A stretch of 64,000 nt of DNA from Sphingomonas sp. Root720 (GTDB lineage: Bacteria > Pseudomonadota > Alphaproteobacteria > Sphingomonadales > Sphingomonadaceae), in the NCBI RefSeq assembly GCF_001428605.1, contig NZ_LMID01000011.1, forward strand, positions 372,001-436,000. Direction: 5' to 3'. Below the pieces are notes generated by a model that saw only the letters and a list, made by a program, of their open reading frames with translations, was not told where the DNA came from and did no database searches. Shown piece after piece: positions 47,390 to 57,244 of this stretch (the first letter of the stretch is position 1; the number at the start of each line of letters is the position of its first letter). Made by a program: the position numbers and the translations under genes.

Positions 47390-48312
47390 GCCGTCTCTCC
47401 GCTTATGGTCTTTATGAAGATTTCCTGTGCCACCGACGCGACCAGAACGCCGGACCGGTCGTAGAATCGTCCGGTGGTGAAACCCCGGCCGTCGGCCGCC
47501 CGCGTCGATTCCTGGACATGGAGCAGCCACTGGTCGATCCGCGCCGGGACGTGCAGCCAGAAGGCGTGGTCGAGCGACGCGCCGAACAGGCCGCGCGCGG
47601 CGATCAGGTCCTCCCAGACGATCGGATGCTGGTTGGTCACGGCATCGGCCATGGTCAGGTCGCTGGCATAGAGCAGCAGGCAGGCGTGCAGCAGCGGATC
47701 GTCCGGCAGCTCCTCGTCGGCGCGCATCCAGACGCGGTGGCGGCCGTCGCCGATCCGCTTCTCCCATGGCGGCTGGTCGACATGGCGCAGGTCGATCGGC
47801 CAGGGCACGCCCGAATTGCGAGGCAGGTCGCCGCCGTGCAGCGCGAGCAGCGCCACGTCGCGCGACGGTATCTCCTCAGGCAGGGGCGCATCGGGCGACG
47901 GGCGCTGATGCTCGATCCCCCCGGAGGACGCCGCGAAGGAGAAGGTGGCGGTGATGATCGCCTGCCCGTCCTGTTCGGCGCGGACCTGCCGTACAGAGAA
48001 GGAGCGCGTATCGCGCAGCCGGTCGACGACATAGACCACCGGCTTGCGCGGATCGCCGAGCCGCAGGAAATAGCAATGCGCCGAGTTGAGGCGCCGCCCC
48101 TCCCCGACGGTGCGCGCCGCCGCGATCAGCGCCTCAGCGAGGCTCTGGCCGCCGTAGACGCGGTCGAACGCGCCGATCGCCGGTTCCAGCACGAAGCGGT
48201 CGCCGCCGCCATCGGCGGGCGCGATCCGGCCCATGCGGTCGATCAGCCGCCGCAGCATGGTGATGCGGTCCTGCCGCGCGCTGTCGAGAAGTTCGTCGGT
48301 GACGGTGATCAA
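47386..48312 (-). CDS. Acyl-CoA thioesterase, TesB type
   Basis: A double hot-dog thioesterase. From TTG 48312 (GAGG upstream) it has about 308 residues; GTG 48390 would add 26 unlikely residues. Family patterns: FDRVYGGQSLAEAL near 50, HCYFLRLGDPRKPV near 75, SFSVRQVRAEQDG near 100, and the C-terminal DQWLLHVQESTRAADGRGF-type segment (WLLHVQES). First gene of the three-gene operon. It probably limits or recycles the CoA esters handled by the other two. Confidence 0.87.
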   Translation of the reverse strand: MITVTDELLDSARQDRITMLRRLIDRMGRIAPADGGGDRFVLEPAIGAFDRVYGGQSLAEALIAAARTVGEGRRLNSAHCYFLRLGDPRKPVVYVVDRLRDTRSFSVRQVRAEQDGQAIITATFSFAASSGGIEHQRPSPDAPLPEEIPSRDVALLALHGGDLPRNSGVPWPIDLRHVDQPPWEKRIGDGRHRVWMRADEELPDDPLLHACLLLYASDLTMADAVTNQHPIVWEDLIAARGLFGASLDHAFWLHVPARIDQWLLHVQESTRAADGRGFTTGRFYDRSGVLVASVAQEIFIKTISGETA

Positions 48313-48548
48313 AGCAGCCTCGCCCTCGGTCTTTTGCCGTGCCTTACCACTCAGTGATTGGATATGTAAACTACCCGCGTTGCGGTGCACCCGCGAGTTT
48401 CTAATGTCTATACATTTTGGAAAAATCTCGGTTTTCCGAGCTTTCGTCCGCGCGGCGACGGTCGCGCCATAGGGGGAAGGCTGGCGGCTTTACCGGCCAT
48501 TGCAAATCATCCGTCGTTAGATATATCTGCCCGAAACAGGAGAGGAAG

Positions 48549-49280
48549 ATGCCCATGCCGGTCCTGGCGATAGATGCCGATCTGTCCGACGACGCCCGAA
48601 CGCTCGCCCGGCTCGTCGAGCAACGCCATAGCTGCCGGGGCTTTCTCCCGACCCCGGTGCCGCGCGCTACGATCGACGCGATGCTGACGATCGCGCAGGG
48701 CGCCGCTTCCTGGTGCAATTCGCAGCCTTGGGAAGCGATCGTCACCGAGGGCGCGGCGACCGACCGCTTCCGCGAGCGGCTCTATGCCTTCGCGGCCAGC
48801 CAGAACTGGGCCGACCAGACCAACCGCCCCGAGCGACCCGACTTCGCCTTTCCGACCCGCTATGTCGGCGTCTACAAGGATCGCCAGCGCGCGACCGGCT
48901 GGGCGCTCTACAAGGCGGTCGGGATCGCGCAGGGCGACCGCGAGGGATCGGGCCGCCAGGTGCTCGAGAATTTCCGCCTGTTCGGCGCCCCGCACGTCAT
49001 GATCGTCACCAGCGAGGAGGATCTCGGCGCCTATGGGGCGATCGACTGCGGCGCCTATGTCGCCCATGTCATGCTCGCCGCGCAGAGCCTCGGCCTCGGC
49101 ACGATTGCGCAGGCGGCGCTGGCCGGGGTCGCCGATTTCGTGCGCGACCATTTCGCCATTCCGGCCCAGCGCAAGATCGTCTGCGGAATCTCGTTCGGCT
49201 ATCCCGATCCGGCGCACCCCGCCAACGGCTTCCGCACCACGCGGGAGCGCCTGGAGAATGTGGTGCGGTACGTGGAGTAG
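48549..49280 (+). CDS. Nitroreductase-family flavoprotein
   Basis: An FMN-dependent NAD(P)H oxidoreductase of about 243 residues. The family start RLVEQRHSCRGF near residue 24, WCNSQPWEAIV near 55 and GAYVAHVMLAAQSLGLGT near 170 (FMN contact) are present, with the C-terminal GYPDPAHPANGFRT. ATG 48549 has an AGGAG at six bases; ATG 48555 is possible. Natural substrate unknown. Divergent from the thioesterase operon. Confidence 0.87.
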   Translation: MPMPVLAIDADLSDDARTLARLVEQRHSCRGFLPTPVPRATIDAMLTIAQGAASWCNSQPWEAIVTEGAATDRFRERLYAFAASQNWADQTNRPERPDFAFPTRYVGVYKDRQRATGWALYKAVGIAQGDREGSGRQVLENFRLFGAPHVMIVTSEEDLGAYGAIDCGAYVAHVMLAAQSLGLGTIAQAALAGVADFVRDHFAIPAQRKIVCGISFGYPDPAHPANGFRTTRERLENVVRYVE

Positions 49281-49314
49281 GCGCCGGCCCGGCAACCCGG
49301 CCGCGCGTCGGCGG

Positions 49315-50370
49315 CTATCCCCGCGCTTCCTTCTTCAACAGCGCGCGCTTGCGCTCGACGCCCCAGCGATAGCCGGTGTCCGATCCGTTGCTGTGGATGA
49401 CCCGGTGGCACGGCACCGCCACCGCCAGCCGGTTGGCGGCGCAGGCGGCGGCCACCGCGCGGGCGGCACGCGGCTCGCCGATCTCGCGGGCGAGGCCGGC
49501 ATAGCTGCGGGTCTCCCCGGCAGGGATCGCCTGCAGCGCCTGCCACACGCGGCGCTGGAAGGCGGTGCCGCGAATGTCGAGCGGCAGCGACAGACCGCGT
49601 TCGGGCTCCTCGACCAGCGCCACGACCGCGTCGACCGTCGCCTGGAAGTCGCCATCGGCCGCGATCGTCCGCGCATTGGGGAAGCGCCGGCCGAGGTCGG
49701 CGACCAGTTCGGCATCGTCATCGCCGAGCATGATCGCACAGACGCCCCGCTCGCTCGCCGCGGCGAGGACCCGGCCGAGCGAGCTGTCGCCGATGCCGTA
49801 GCGGATCGCGGCCGCCGCGCCGCCCTTGCGATAGGCGCGGGGCAGCATGCCGAGCGCGGCATCGGCCGCCGCATAGAAGCGGCCGCTCGATCCGAACCCC
49901 GCGTCGTAGAGCGCCTCGGTCACCTGCGCGCCCTTGCCCAGCGCCGCGCGGACCCGCCGCGCGCGGTGCGCGTCGCCATAGCCCTTGGGAGTGAGGCCCG
50001 TGACCGCCTTGAACATGCGGTGGAAATGGTGCGGGCTCAGTCCCGCGCCGTCGGCCAGCTCGCCGAGCGACAGCGCCTCCTCGGCCGCCTCGATCCGCCG
50101 GCACGCTGTCGCGACGACCGCCGCCTGCCGTTCGGCGAGCGGCGCCTCTGTGGGGCGGCAGCGCTTGCACGGACGGAAGCCCGCCGCCTCGGCCGCCGCC
50201 GGATCGGCATGGAAGGCGACGTTGCGCGGATGCGGGGTGCGTGCGGGGCAACTCGGCCGGCAATAGACGCCGGTCGTCGCCACCGAATAGACGAAGCTGC
50301 CATCGGCACCCGCATCCCGGGTGACGAGCTTCATCCAGCGCGGATCGTTGACGGTGGCGTCCATCAGCAT
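49315..50370 (-). CDS. ada: Ada: bifunctional DNA methyl-phosphotriester sensor, AraC regulator and O6-alkylguanine methyltransferase
   Basis: A 351-residue adaptive-response protein, close to the 354 residues of E. coli Ada. The N-terminal zinc site has CRPSCPAR near 38-42 and PCKRCRPTE near 69-72. An AraC-type HTH follows (LADGAGLSPHHFHRMF near 105). The C-terminal methyltransferase domain has the acceptor PCHRVIHSNGSDTGYRWG near 320. All acceptor Cys are present. ATG 50370 has GGAAAGGG. No adjacent alkB is seen. It reacts with and is induced by methylating agents. Confidence 0.95.
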   Translation of the reverse strand: MLMDATVNDPRWMKLVTRDAGADGSFVYSVATTGVYCRPSCPARTPHPRNVAFHADPAAAEAAGFRPCKRCRPTEAPLAERQAAVVATACRRIEAAEEALSLGELADGAGLSPHHFHRMFKAVTGLTPKGYGDAHRARRVRAALGKGAQVTEALYDAGFGSSGRFYAAADAALGMLPRAYRKGGAAAAIRYGIGDSSLGRVLAAASERGVCAIMLGDDDAELVADLGRRFPNARTIAADGDFQATVDAVVALVEEPERGLSLPLDIRGTAFQRRVWQALQAIPAGETRSYAGLAREIGEPRAARAVAAACAANRLAVAVPCHRVIHSNGSDTGYRWGVERKRALLKKEARG

Positions 50371-50462
50371 CTCATACCCTTTCCCACGATCATATGGTGG
50401 GAAGACGATGGCGATGCCAGCGGGACGGTGCCTCCCGCCCCTTGCTTTCAAATCGAAAAATG

Positions 50463-50738
50463 TCAGGCGGCGGCGCGCCGCTCGCCTTCATCCTCGCGGT
50501 GGGCGCGCTCGCAATCGGGGCATGGGCCGATATGCGGATAGACGGCATCCGCCTCGTGCCAATGGCCGACCTGCGCCTCGAAGATCTCGATGCCCTCGCC
50601 ATAGCCGAGACCGCGGAGCACGTCGTTGGTCAGCAGGTCGATCGCGCGATGGGCGGCGTGGCCGCGCATCGTCGCAACGATCTCACGGGCGCGGTCGGCA
50701 AACTCCTGAGCGGTCATCAGCGGCGCGGGCTTGGTCAT
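50463..50738 (-). CDS. Hypothetical protein, 91 aa
   Basis: A small soluble protein from ATG 50738. Residues 9-55 are helical (AQEFADRAREIVATM), and a CPDC motif near 73-76, in a His/Asp-rich tail, could bind metal. No family is recognised. It lies between the ada gene and the lipoprotein gene on the same strand. Confidence 0.5.
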   Translation of the reverse strand: MTKPAPLMTAQEFADRAREIVATMRGHAAHRAIDLLTNDVLRGLGYGEGIEIFEAQVGHWHEADAVYPHIGPCPDCERAHREDEGERRAAA

Positions 50739-50770
50739 GGCCGCGCCCCTAGCCCCGAAAACCGGCTATT

Positions 50771-51283
50771 TCAAGGCCGGGCGGCAGGTTCCGCGCCGGG
50801 CTGCGGCGCAGGCCCGCCGGCCGGCGCGGCATCCGCATCCTCGCGGCAGAAGCCTTCGCCCTGCTGGATCATCAGGCAGTTCTTCTTGCCCGCGAGCCAT
50901 TTCAGGCCGGTCTGATCGCCGGTCGCGGCGCGGATGCTTTCCGGGCGCCCGTTGCGGGTGAAGCGGATCATGTCGCCGTCGGCGGTGCCCTCATAGCTCT
51001 TCGTGCCGTCGAGCAGGGTCACGCTCAGCATGTAATGGCCGCGCTCGCCCGCCGGCTGGATGTCGAGAACCAGCCCCTCGACGCCGATCCACTTCCCGAC
51101 CCAGGCGTCGGTCGGCAAGCTGCTCGCCGAGACATTGCCGGTGGGATCGACATCGTCGATCGCATCTTCCGCGGCGGTCTCCTCGACCGTGGCGGCATTT
51201 TCGATCGGATGCGCGTCCTCGCCGCGCGCGCAGGCGATCACGAACAGCATGGCCGCCAGGCCGGCACCGGTGCGAATCTTCAT
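50771..51283 (-). CDS. Putative lipoprotein
   Basis: A 170-residue protein from ATG 51283 behind GGAGGAG. Residues 1-18 form a lipoprotein signal ending in VIAC (lipobox, lipidated Cys near 18). The acidic linker precedes a beta-rich region (WVGKWIGVEGLVLDI near 62) with a pair of Cys near 134-145 that could form a disulfide. The Pro/Ala-rich tail is flexible. Function unknown. Confidence 0.7.
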   Translation of the reverse strand: MKIRTGAGLAAMLFVIACARGEDAHPIENAATVEETAAEDAIDDVDPTGNVSASSLPTDAWVGKWIGVEGLVLDIQPAGERGHYMLSVTLLDGTKSYEGTADGDMIRFTRNGRPESIRAATGDQTGLKWLAGKKNCLMIQQGEGFCREDADAAPAGGPAPQPGAEPAARP

Positions 51284-51493
51284 CGAACTCCTCCTCGTCG
51301 CCGTGCGATGGCCCGGACTCAAAGGGATCAACCCGCCCGAGGTCAACCAAAAAGATCGCCGCGGCTGGCCCTACCGACCCGGACAAGGTCATCGATCCCA
51401 ATCACTTAGGAGCCGAAACTCGCACGCTCTGGGGATTTCGGTGCGCTTGTTCGCGCGCGCCTGCGGATTGAACATGTACGGCTCCGAAGCCGC

Positions 51494-53053
51494 ATGATAT
51501 CAGCGCCGAATGAGCAGAGACGGCGCGACGAACCGGCGGCAGCCACCCTGTCCCGTCCGCACCCCGCCGCGATACCCCACGCCCTGATCGCCCCGTCGAT
51601 GGCCGGCGATCGATTCTGGATGCTGCGATGGGCCGCCTATTCCCAGGGCGTCCAGTTCGTCGTCAACTTCGCCGCCAGCATCGTCGTCGCGCGCCTGCTG
51701 GGCCCCGAGGAGATGGGCGCCTATTCGGTGGGGCTCGCCGCGATCGTCGTGGCGCAGGTGCTGCGCCTCGCCGGCCTCAACAGCTTCCTGATCCAGGAGC
51801 GCGAGCTGACCCGGTTGAAGGTCGCGAGCGCCTTCGGCCTGGCCTGCGCCTTCAGCTTCCTGCTGGGCATCCTCGTCATCGCGGTGCGCGGCCCGATCGC
51901 GGACTTCTACGCCAGCCCGGCCACTGCGGACGTGCTGCTGATCGCCGGCCTCGGCTATTTCGTATCCCCGCTGCTGATCCTGGCCAACGGCGTGCGCACC
52001 CGGCATCTCGAGGTCCGCCGCATCGCCGCCTCCGCGATCCTCGGCGCCGTGGTCAATGCCGGCGTCAGCATCCTGCTGGCGGCGCTCGGACATGGCGCGG
52101 TATCGATGGCCTGGGGCGATCTGGCCGGAACGATCGTCACCGCGCTGGCGCTGTGGTGGCGCGCGGCCGATCTGATGCGGACGCTGCCCCGGTTCGGCGG
52201 CTGGTGGCACATCTGGCGGATATCGGGCTGGTCGATGGGATCGTCCCTGCTCGACCAGCTCGGCGGGCGGTCGGGCGAACTGGTCATCGGCAGAACCCTG
52301 GGCGTCGGTGAGGCGGGGCTGTTCAGTCGCGCCGAAAGCCTGCCCCGCATGATGTGGAACTACGTCGCCCCACCCACACTGCACCTGCTCGCGCCGATGA
52401 TGGCGAACGACATGCGCGAAGGCCACCACATCCGCGACCTGACGATAACGCGCATGCGCCTGTTCGCCTGCCTGTTCGGGCCGGCGCTGGTGGCGATGGC
52501 CACGCAGTCCCAGCCGCTGATCCTGTTTCTCTACGGCGCGCAATGGGCGGGGGCGATCGGCCCGGCCTTCTGGCTGTGCCTGTCCTCCGCGCTGATTGGC
52601 CAGTTCGTGATCATCAACTCGGCCCTGCTGGCGCTCGGCCGCACGCGCGAACTGTTCCTGCTCAACGCGGCCGAACAGGGCGCGCGGGTCCTGACCGTGC
52701 TGCTGCTGGGACAGACCGATCTGGACTGGATCGCGCGCGGCATGATGCTCTGGGCGCTCACCTATGTCGTGTCGGCGTCGTGGATCGGATTCCGGCTCGG
52801 AATCGTCGCCCCGGCCGGCCTGGCACGCGCGCTGCGCCCCGGTCTTGTCTGTTGCCTGACGGTCTTCGCCGCGGGCGAGGCCGCGCTGAGGCTCGCGGAC
52901 CGGCTCGCCCTGCCCCACGTCATGGCGCTGCTGCTGGCGGCGGTCATGACCGTGGCCGCCTGGCTCGCAACGCTCTTCTTCGTCGAGAAGGACGTGCTGC
53001 ACGTCCTGTCGAAGGCGCTGATCGGCAGGGAGGTTCCGGCGGCGCGGGCCTGA
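51494..53053 (+). CDS. Polysaccharide/oligosaccharide flippase (Wzx/MATE-like, MVF superfamily)
   Basis: A 519-residue inner-membrane protein with about 14 helices. A cytosolic N-terminal stretch of about 40 residues precedes helix 1 (LRWAAYSQGVQFVVNF). The LLGPEEMGAYSV segment near 68 and a beginning-of-second-half EAGLFSRAESLP near 275 are typical of PST flippases that move lipid-linked glycans across the membrane. No glycosyltransferase genes lie next to it, so its glycan is unknown. rpiB follows 77 bp later. Confidence 0.82.
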   Translation: MISAPNEQRRRDEPAAATLSRPHPAAIPHALIAPSMAGDRFWMLRWAAYSQGVQFVVNFAASIVVARLLGPEEMGAYSVGLAAIVVAQVLRLAGLNSFLIQERELTRLKVASAFGLACAFSFLLGILVIAVRGPIADFYASPATADVLLIAGLGYFVSPLLILANGVRTRHLEVRRIAASAILGAVVNAGVSILLAALGHGAVSMAWGDLAGTIVTALALWWRAADLMRTLPRFGGWWHIWRISGWSMGSSLLDQLGGRSGELVIGRTLGVGEAGLFSRAESLPRMMWNYVAPPTLHLLAPMMANDMREGHHIRDLTITRMRLFACLFGPALVAMATQSQPLILFLYGAQWAGAIGPAFWLCLSSALIGQFVIINSALLALGRTRELFLLNAAEQGARVLTVLLLGQTDLDWIARGMMLWALTYVVSASWIGFRLGIVAPAGLARALRPGLVCCLTVFAAGEAALRLADRLALPHVMALLLAAVMTVAAWLATLFFVEKDVLHVLSKALIGREVPAARA

Positions 53054-53130
53054 CGCCGACGCGGCTTGCCCGATGCGGCTCTGGGCCTTAGAGACCCCGC
53101 AACACCCGACTCGTCAGCACTGGACTGGAT

Positions 53131-53589
53131 ATGGCCGAGATTATCGCCATCGCATCCGATCATGCCGCGTTCGACCTCAAGTCCGCTCTCGTCACATGGC
53201 TGCGAGACGAAGGCCATGAGGTCCTCGATCTCGGCCCCGACGGCCCGGCATCGGTCGACTACCCCGATTATGGCTACAGGCTCGCCGACGCGATCGCCGC
53301 GGGCGACGCGGCCAGGGGCATCGCGCTGTGCGGGTCGGGCATCGGCATCTCGATCTCGGTCAACCGCCATCCCGCCGCGCGCTGCGCGCTGGTTTCCGAA
53401 GTCCTGTCGGCCCGTCTCTCGCGCGAACACAACGACGCCAACGTCATCGCGCTGGGCGCACGCCTGATCGGCATCGAACAGGCGCGGGCCTGCGTCGACG
53501 CCTTCCTGTCGACGCCCTTCGCCGGGGACCGCCATCAGCGGCGCGTCGACAAGCTCACCCACCCCCGCTTCCACAAGGACCACGCATGA
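53131..53589 (+). CDS. rpiB: Ribose-5-phosphate isomerase B
   Basis: Isomerises ribose-5-phosphate and ribulose-5-phosphate in the pentose phosphate pathway. The 152-residue product has the RpiB pattern [11 protein letters not shown] near 7, the active-site Cys in [11 protein letters not shown] near 70, and [14 protein letters not shown] near 103. ATG 53131 is used. The stop overlaps the glyA start (ATGA), a common arrangement in alphaproteobacteria. Confidence 0.94.
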   Translation: MAEIIAIASDHAAFDLKSALVTWLRDEGHEVLDLGPDGPASVDYPDYGYRLADAIAAGDAARGIALCGSGIGISISVNRHPAARCALVSEVLSARLSREHNDANVIALGARLIGIEQARACVDAFLSTPFAGDRHQRRVDKLTHPRFHKDHA

Positions 53590-54902
53590 GCAGCCACCCC
53601 GCCGCCAACCTGTCCGACGTCCAGCCCGACGGCTTCTTCACGCGCGGCCTCGCCGATGCGGACCCCGCCGTGTTCGCCGGCCTGACCCAGGAAATCGCGC
53701 GCGAGAAGAAGCAGATCGAGCTGATCGCCTCGGAGAACATCGTTTCCAAGGCGGTGCTGGAGGCCCAGGGCTCGGTCTTCACCAACAAATATGCCGAGGG
53801 CTATCCGGGCAAGCGCTATTATCAGGGCTGCCATCCGTCGGACGTCGTCGAGCAGTTGGCGATCGACCGCGCCAAGCAGATGTTCGGCTGCGGCTTCGCC
53901 AACGTCCAGCCGCATTCGGGCGCGCAGGCTAACGGCGCGGTGATGCTGGCGCTGACCAAGCCCGGCGACACGATCATGGGCCTCAGCCTCGATGCCGGCG
54001 GCCATCTGACCCACGGCGCCAAGGCGGCGTTGTCGGGCAAGTGGTACAACGCCGTCCAGTACGGCGTCCGCGAGGACGATCACCGCATCGACTTCGACCA
54101 GGTCGAGGCACTGGCGCGCGAGCACAAGCCGACGCTGATCATCACCGGCGGGTCGGCCTATCCGCGCCACATCGACTTCGCCCGCTTCCGCGCGATCGCG
54201 GACGAGGTCGGCGCGCTGTTCATGGTCGACATGGCGCACTTCGCCGGCCTGGTCGCGGGCGGCGTGCATCCCACGCCCTTCGGCCATGCCCATGTCGTCA
54301 CCACGACGACCCACAAGACGCTGCGCGGCCCGCGCGGCGGCATGATCATGACCGACGACGAGGCGATCGCGAAGAAGATCAACTCGGCGGTCTTTCCGGG
54401 GTTGCAGGGCGGCCCGCTGATGCACGTCATCGCCGCCAAGGCGGTCGCCTTCGGCGAAGCGCTGCAGCCCGAGTTCAAGGCCTATGCCGCCGCCGTGGTG
54501 GAGAACGCCAAGGTGCTGGCCGCCCGCCTCAAGGAGCGCGGCGCCGACCTGGTCTCGGGCGGCACCGACACGCATCTCGCGCTGGTCGACCTTCGCCCGA
54601 TCGGCGTTACCGGCCGCGACGCCGACGAGGCGCTCGAGCGTGCGGGCATCACCTGCAACAAGAACGGCGTCCCCAACGATCCGCTGCCGCCGGTCAAGAC
54701 CTCGGGCATCCGGGTCGGCTCGCCCGCCGGCACGACCCGCGGCTTCGGCCCGGCCGAGTTCCGCGACATCGCCGACATGATCGCCGACGTGCTCGACGGC
54801 CTCGCCAAGAACGGACCGGAAGGCAACGGCCAGACCGAGGCGCACGTCAAGGCGCGCGTCGAAGCGCTCTGCGACCGCTTTCCGATCTATCCGGAGCTGT
54901 AA
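53586..54902 (+). CDS. glyA: Serine hydroxymethyltransferase
   Basis: PLP enzyme that interconverts serine and glycine and charges tetrahydrofolate with one-carbon units. The 438-residue product has [12 protein letters not shown] near 40, [15 protein letters not shown] near 62, the Schiff-base Lys in [14 protein letters not shown] near 242, and the C-terminal [17 protein letters not shown] near 375. Full length. ATG 53586 forms ATGA with rpiB. nrdR follows at once. Glycine from this reaction feeds the glyQS system elsewhere in the window. Confidence 0.97.
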   Translation: MSSHPAANLSDVQPDGFFTRGLADADPAVFAGLTQEIAREKKQIELIASENIVSKAVLEAQGSVFTNKYAEGYPGKRYYQGCHPSDVVEQLAIDRAKQMFGCGFANVQPHSGAQANGAVMLALTKPGDTIMGLSLDAGGHLTHGAKAALSGKWYNAVQYGVREDDHRIDFDQVEALAREHKPTLIITGGSAYPRHIDFARFRAIADEVGALFMVDMAHFAGLVAGGVHPTPFGHAHVVTTTTHKTLRGPRGGMIMTDDEAIAKKINSAVFPGLQGGPLMHVIAAKAVAFGEALQPEFKAYAAAVVENAKVLAARLKERGADLVSGGTDTHLALVDLRPIGVTGRDADEALERAGITCNKNGVPNDPLPPVKTSGIRVGSPAGTTRGFGPAEFRDIADMIADVLDGLAKNGPEGNGQTEAHVKARVEALCDRFPIYPEL

Positions 54903-55364
54903 TTGCGCTGCCCCTTCTGCGCCCATGACGACAGCCAGGTGAAGGACAGCCGCCCCACGGACGACGGGGCGGCGATCCGGCGGCGGCGGCAATGCGAGGG
55001 GTGCGGCGCGCGCTTCACCACCTTCGAGCGGATCCAGCTTCGCGAGATGACGGTGGTGAAGAGCGACGGCCGCCGCGAGGTGTTCGACCGCTCCAAGCTC
55101 GAACGCTCGATCAGCGTCGCCTGCCGCAAGCGGCCGGTCGATCCCGCGCGGATCGAACGGCTCGCGACCGCGATCCAGCGCCAGATCGAGACCAGCGGCG
55201 ACAGCGAGATCCCCGCCGCCTCGGTCGGCGGCATGGTGATGGACGGGCTCAAGGCGCTCGACAGCGTCGCCTATATCCGCTTCGCGAGCGTCTATAAGGA
55301 TTTCCGCGAAGCCAAGGATTTCGAGGATTTCGCCGGTGCGGTGAGCGACGCCGGCAAGGAATGA
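54903..55364 (+). CDS. nrdR: Transcriptional repressor NrdR
   Basis: Zinc-ribbon/ATP-cone regulator that represses ribonucleotide reductase genes. The 153-residue product starts at TTG 54903 directly after the glyA stop. The zinc site is C3, C6, C31 and C34 (RCPFCAHDD and CEGCGARF). The ATP-cone begins near 48 ([17 protein letters not shown]) and ends with [11 protein letters not shown] near 125. Its position after glyA is common in proteobacteria. The stop overlaps trmJ. Confidence 0.96.
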   Translation: MRCPFCAHDDSQVKDSRPTDDGAAIRRRRQCEGCGARFTTFERIQLREMTVVKSDGRREVFDRSKLERSISVACRKRPVDPARIERLATAIQRQIETSGDSEIPAASVGGMVMDGLKALDSVAYIRFASVYKDFREAKDFEDFAGAVSDAGKE

Positions 55365-56140
55365 TACCGGCGGCGGCGCGTTGCACGCCCCTTCCGACCA
55401 TCGCAGATCGAGTGCCCGTCATGGAAGCCCCTCCCCCCGTCGTCGTCCTGGTCCGCCCCCAGCTTGGCGAGAATATCGGCAAGGCGGCGCGGGCGATGCT
55501 CAATTTCGGGCTGGTCGATTTGCGGCTCGTCGACCCCCGCGACGGCTGGCCCAATCCGCAGGCCGGCCCTGCGGCATCGGGCGCCGACCTGGTCCTGGAA
55601 CGGGCGCAGCTGTTCGACAGCGTCGCCGACGCCACCGCCGATTGCGCGCATGTCTATGCCACCACCGTCCGCAAGCGCGGCGTCACCAAGCCGGTCGTGA
55701 CGCCCGAGGAAGCCGCGCGGGAAATCCACGCCGAGCGGGGCCGGTCGGCCATATTGTTCGGGCCGGAGCGATCGGGGCTGGAGACCGACGACGTCGCGCT
55801 GGCCCGGACGATCGTCACCGTGCCGATCAATCCCGATTTCGGCAGCCTCAACCTCGCCCAGGCGGTCATCCTGGTCGCCTATGAATGGTCGAAGGGGATG
55901 GCGCTCGCCTCCCCTCCATCGGTGGAGCTCGATCCACCGGCCTCGCAGTTCGAACTGGAGGGTCTGATCGATCATCTCGACCGGATGCTCGACGAATCGG
56001 GTTACTTCTTCCCGCCGCACCGCGCCACCGCGACGCGCCGGACGCTGCGCGGCGTTTTGACTAAAGCAGCATGGAATGCGCAGGAAGTTCGTACGCTGCG
56101 GGGCGTATTGAGCACGCTGGAAAAGCCCAGAAACCGATAA
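55361..56140 (+). CDS. trmJ: tRNA (cytidine/uridine-2'-O-)-methyltransferase TrmJ
   Basis: SPOUT-family enzyme that 2'-O-methylates residue 32 in tRNA anticodon loops. The product, up to 259 residues, has the motif [23 protein letters not shown] near 27-48 (shortened: [11 protein letters not shown]), [11 protein letters not shown] near 130 and the knot region [15 protein letters not shown] near 155. ATG 55361 overlaps the nrdR stop, but ATG 55421 would give a more typical N-terminus. The C-terminal helix region is family-like. Confidence 0.92.
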   Translation: MIPAAARCTPLPTIADRVPVMEAPPPVVVLVRPQLGENIGKAARAMLNFGLVDLRLVDPRDGWPNPQAGPAASGADLVLERAQLFDSVADATADCAHVYATTVRKRGVTKPVVTPEEAAREIHAERGRSAILFGPERSGLETDDVALARTIVTVPINPDFGSLNLAQAVILVAYEWSKGMALASPPSVELDPPASQFELEGLIDHLDRMLDESGYFFPPHRATATRRTLRGVLTKAAWNAQEVRTLRGVLSTLEKPRNR

Positions 56141-56291
56141 AAGGGCCGCGGACTCGGCACTTTTCCGTGCAATAGCCCCGCTGGCACATTGTAAACTTGC
56201 TGTAAACCGCAAAAATCCGCCGAATCTTGTGTTTACTGGAAAAATATCGTACAGATATCTGATTGCGTTTTGTGCCGGGGGTAATGAAGAG
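56141..56291. other. Intergenic region upstream of PEP-CTERM gene
   Basis: About 150 bp, AT-richer than its neighbours (for example 56185-56250), fitting a promoter region. Two near repeats of TGTAAAC are at 56190-56207. No gene is seen. A hairpin with a run of T is not evident for trmJ. Confidence 0.4.
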
Positions 56292-57239
56292 ATGTGCGTC
56301 AGGCTGCTCGCGCTGCTGACAGCTTTGTTCGGCGGCCTCATCGGGGGACAGCTTCAGGCTGCCAACCTCCTGGTCAACGGCGACTTCGAGATGGTCACGA
56401 TGACCAACGGCAATGCGCTGCATTCGACCCTGTTTGGAAACTCGCTCGACAACACCGTGCTCAACGCCGCGGCGAAGAACCTGCCGACCGTTACCGGCTG
56501 GGCGACCAAAGGTTATAATTTCGTCTTCGTCGACAACCCGACCTATAACGGCGGCAACCCCCAGTCGGCTACCGGCGCGGACGACTACTCCAAGGGCGCT
56601 TGCATCCTAGGCACCTGCGACACCTCGCTGCGGCTTTCGCTGTGGGGACCAGACAGCGCGACCAACAATGGCCTGACGAACAGCCCGACGGGCGGCAATT
56701 TCATCGGCGCCGACGGTGCCTATGGCAACGCGCCGATCGAGCAGGTCGTCACCGGGCTGGAAGTCGGCAAGGTCTACAAGCTGACCTTCTGGTGGGCGGC
56801 AGCCCAGCAGAGCACCTATAACGGCGTCACGCAGGACGCCTGGCAGGTCTGCTTCGGCGTCTGCGACTATACGCTCCCGCCCGACGCGCCGATCTTCCTC
56901 GATTTCCGCGACGGGCACTCGACCTACGTCACCTCTCCCGGCGACCAGATCAAATCCACCTCGACCGTCACCAACGCGAACCATGGCTTCGTGCCCTGGC
57001 AGTTCCAGACGATGTACTTCACCGCCAACGACACCACGCAGAAGCTGTCCCTGCTCGCTTACGGCCTGCCTCTCGGGCAACCCCCCTTCGCGCTGATCGA
57101 CGGCCTCAACCTCGAGGCGATTCCGGAACCCTCGACCTGGGCGATGATGCTCATCGGGTTCGGGCTGGTCGGCGGCATCATGCGCAGCAACCGGCGCTCC
57201 CCGGTCAGCCGTGAGGTGATGAAGGCCCAGATCGTCTGA
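56292..57239 (+). CDS. PEPxxWA-CTERM sorting-domain secreted protein
   Basis: A 315-residue exported protein from ATG 56292 (GAAGAG just before). The signal peptide spans residues 1-24. The mature part starts NLLVNGDFEM, as in choice-of-anchor beta-sandwich proteins, and has four Cys that may form disulfides. The C-terminus has the sorting signal PEPSTWAMMLIGFGLVGG followed by Arg-rich NRRS. Such proteins are cleaved and moved to the surface by an exosortase-type system, seen in sphingomonads. No exosortase gene is visible here. Function unknown. Confidence 0.9.
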   Translation: MCVRLLALLTALFGGLIGGQLQAANLLVNGDFEMVTMTNGNALHSTLFGNSLDNTVLNAAAKNLPTVTGWATKGYNFVFVDNPTYNGGNPQSATGADDYSKGACILGTCDTSLRLSLWGPDSATNNGLTNSPTGGNFIGADGAYGNAPIEQVVTGLEVGKVYKLTFWWAAAQQSTYNGVTQDAWQVCFGVCDYTLPPDAPIFLDFRDGHSTYVTSPGDQIKSTSTVTNANHGFVPWQFQTMYFTANDTTQKLSLLAYGLPLGQPPFALIDGLNLEAIPEPSTWAMMLIGFGLVGGIMRSNRRSPVSREVMKAQIV

Positions 57240-57244
57240 CGGTG

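Noticed and set aside
48427-48440. Short hairpin CTCGGttttCCGAG upstream of the nitroreductase gene
   Set aside because: Only 5-bp arms; could be an operator, but it is too short to support a call.
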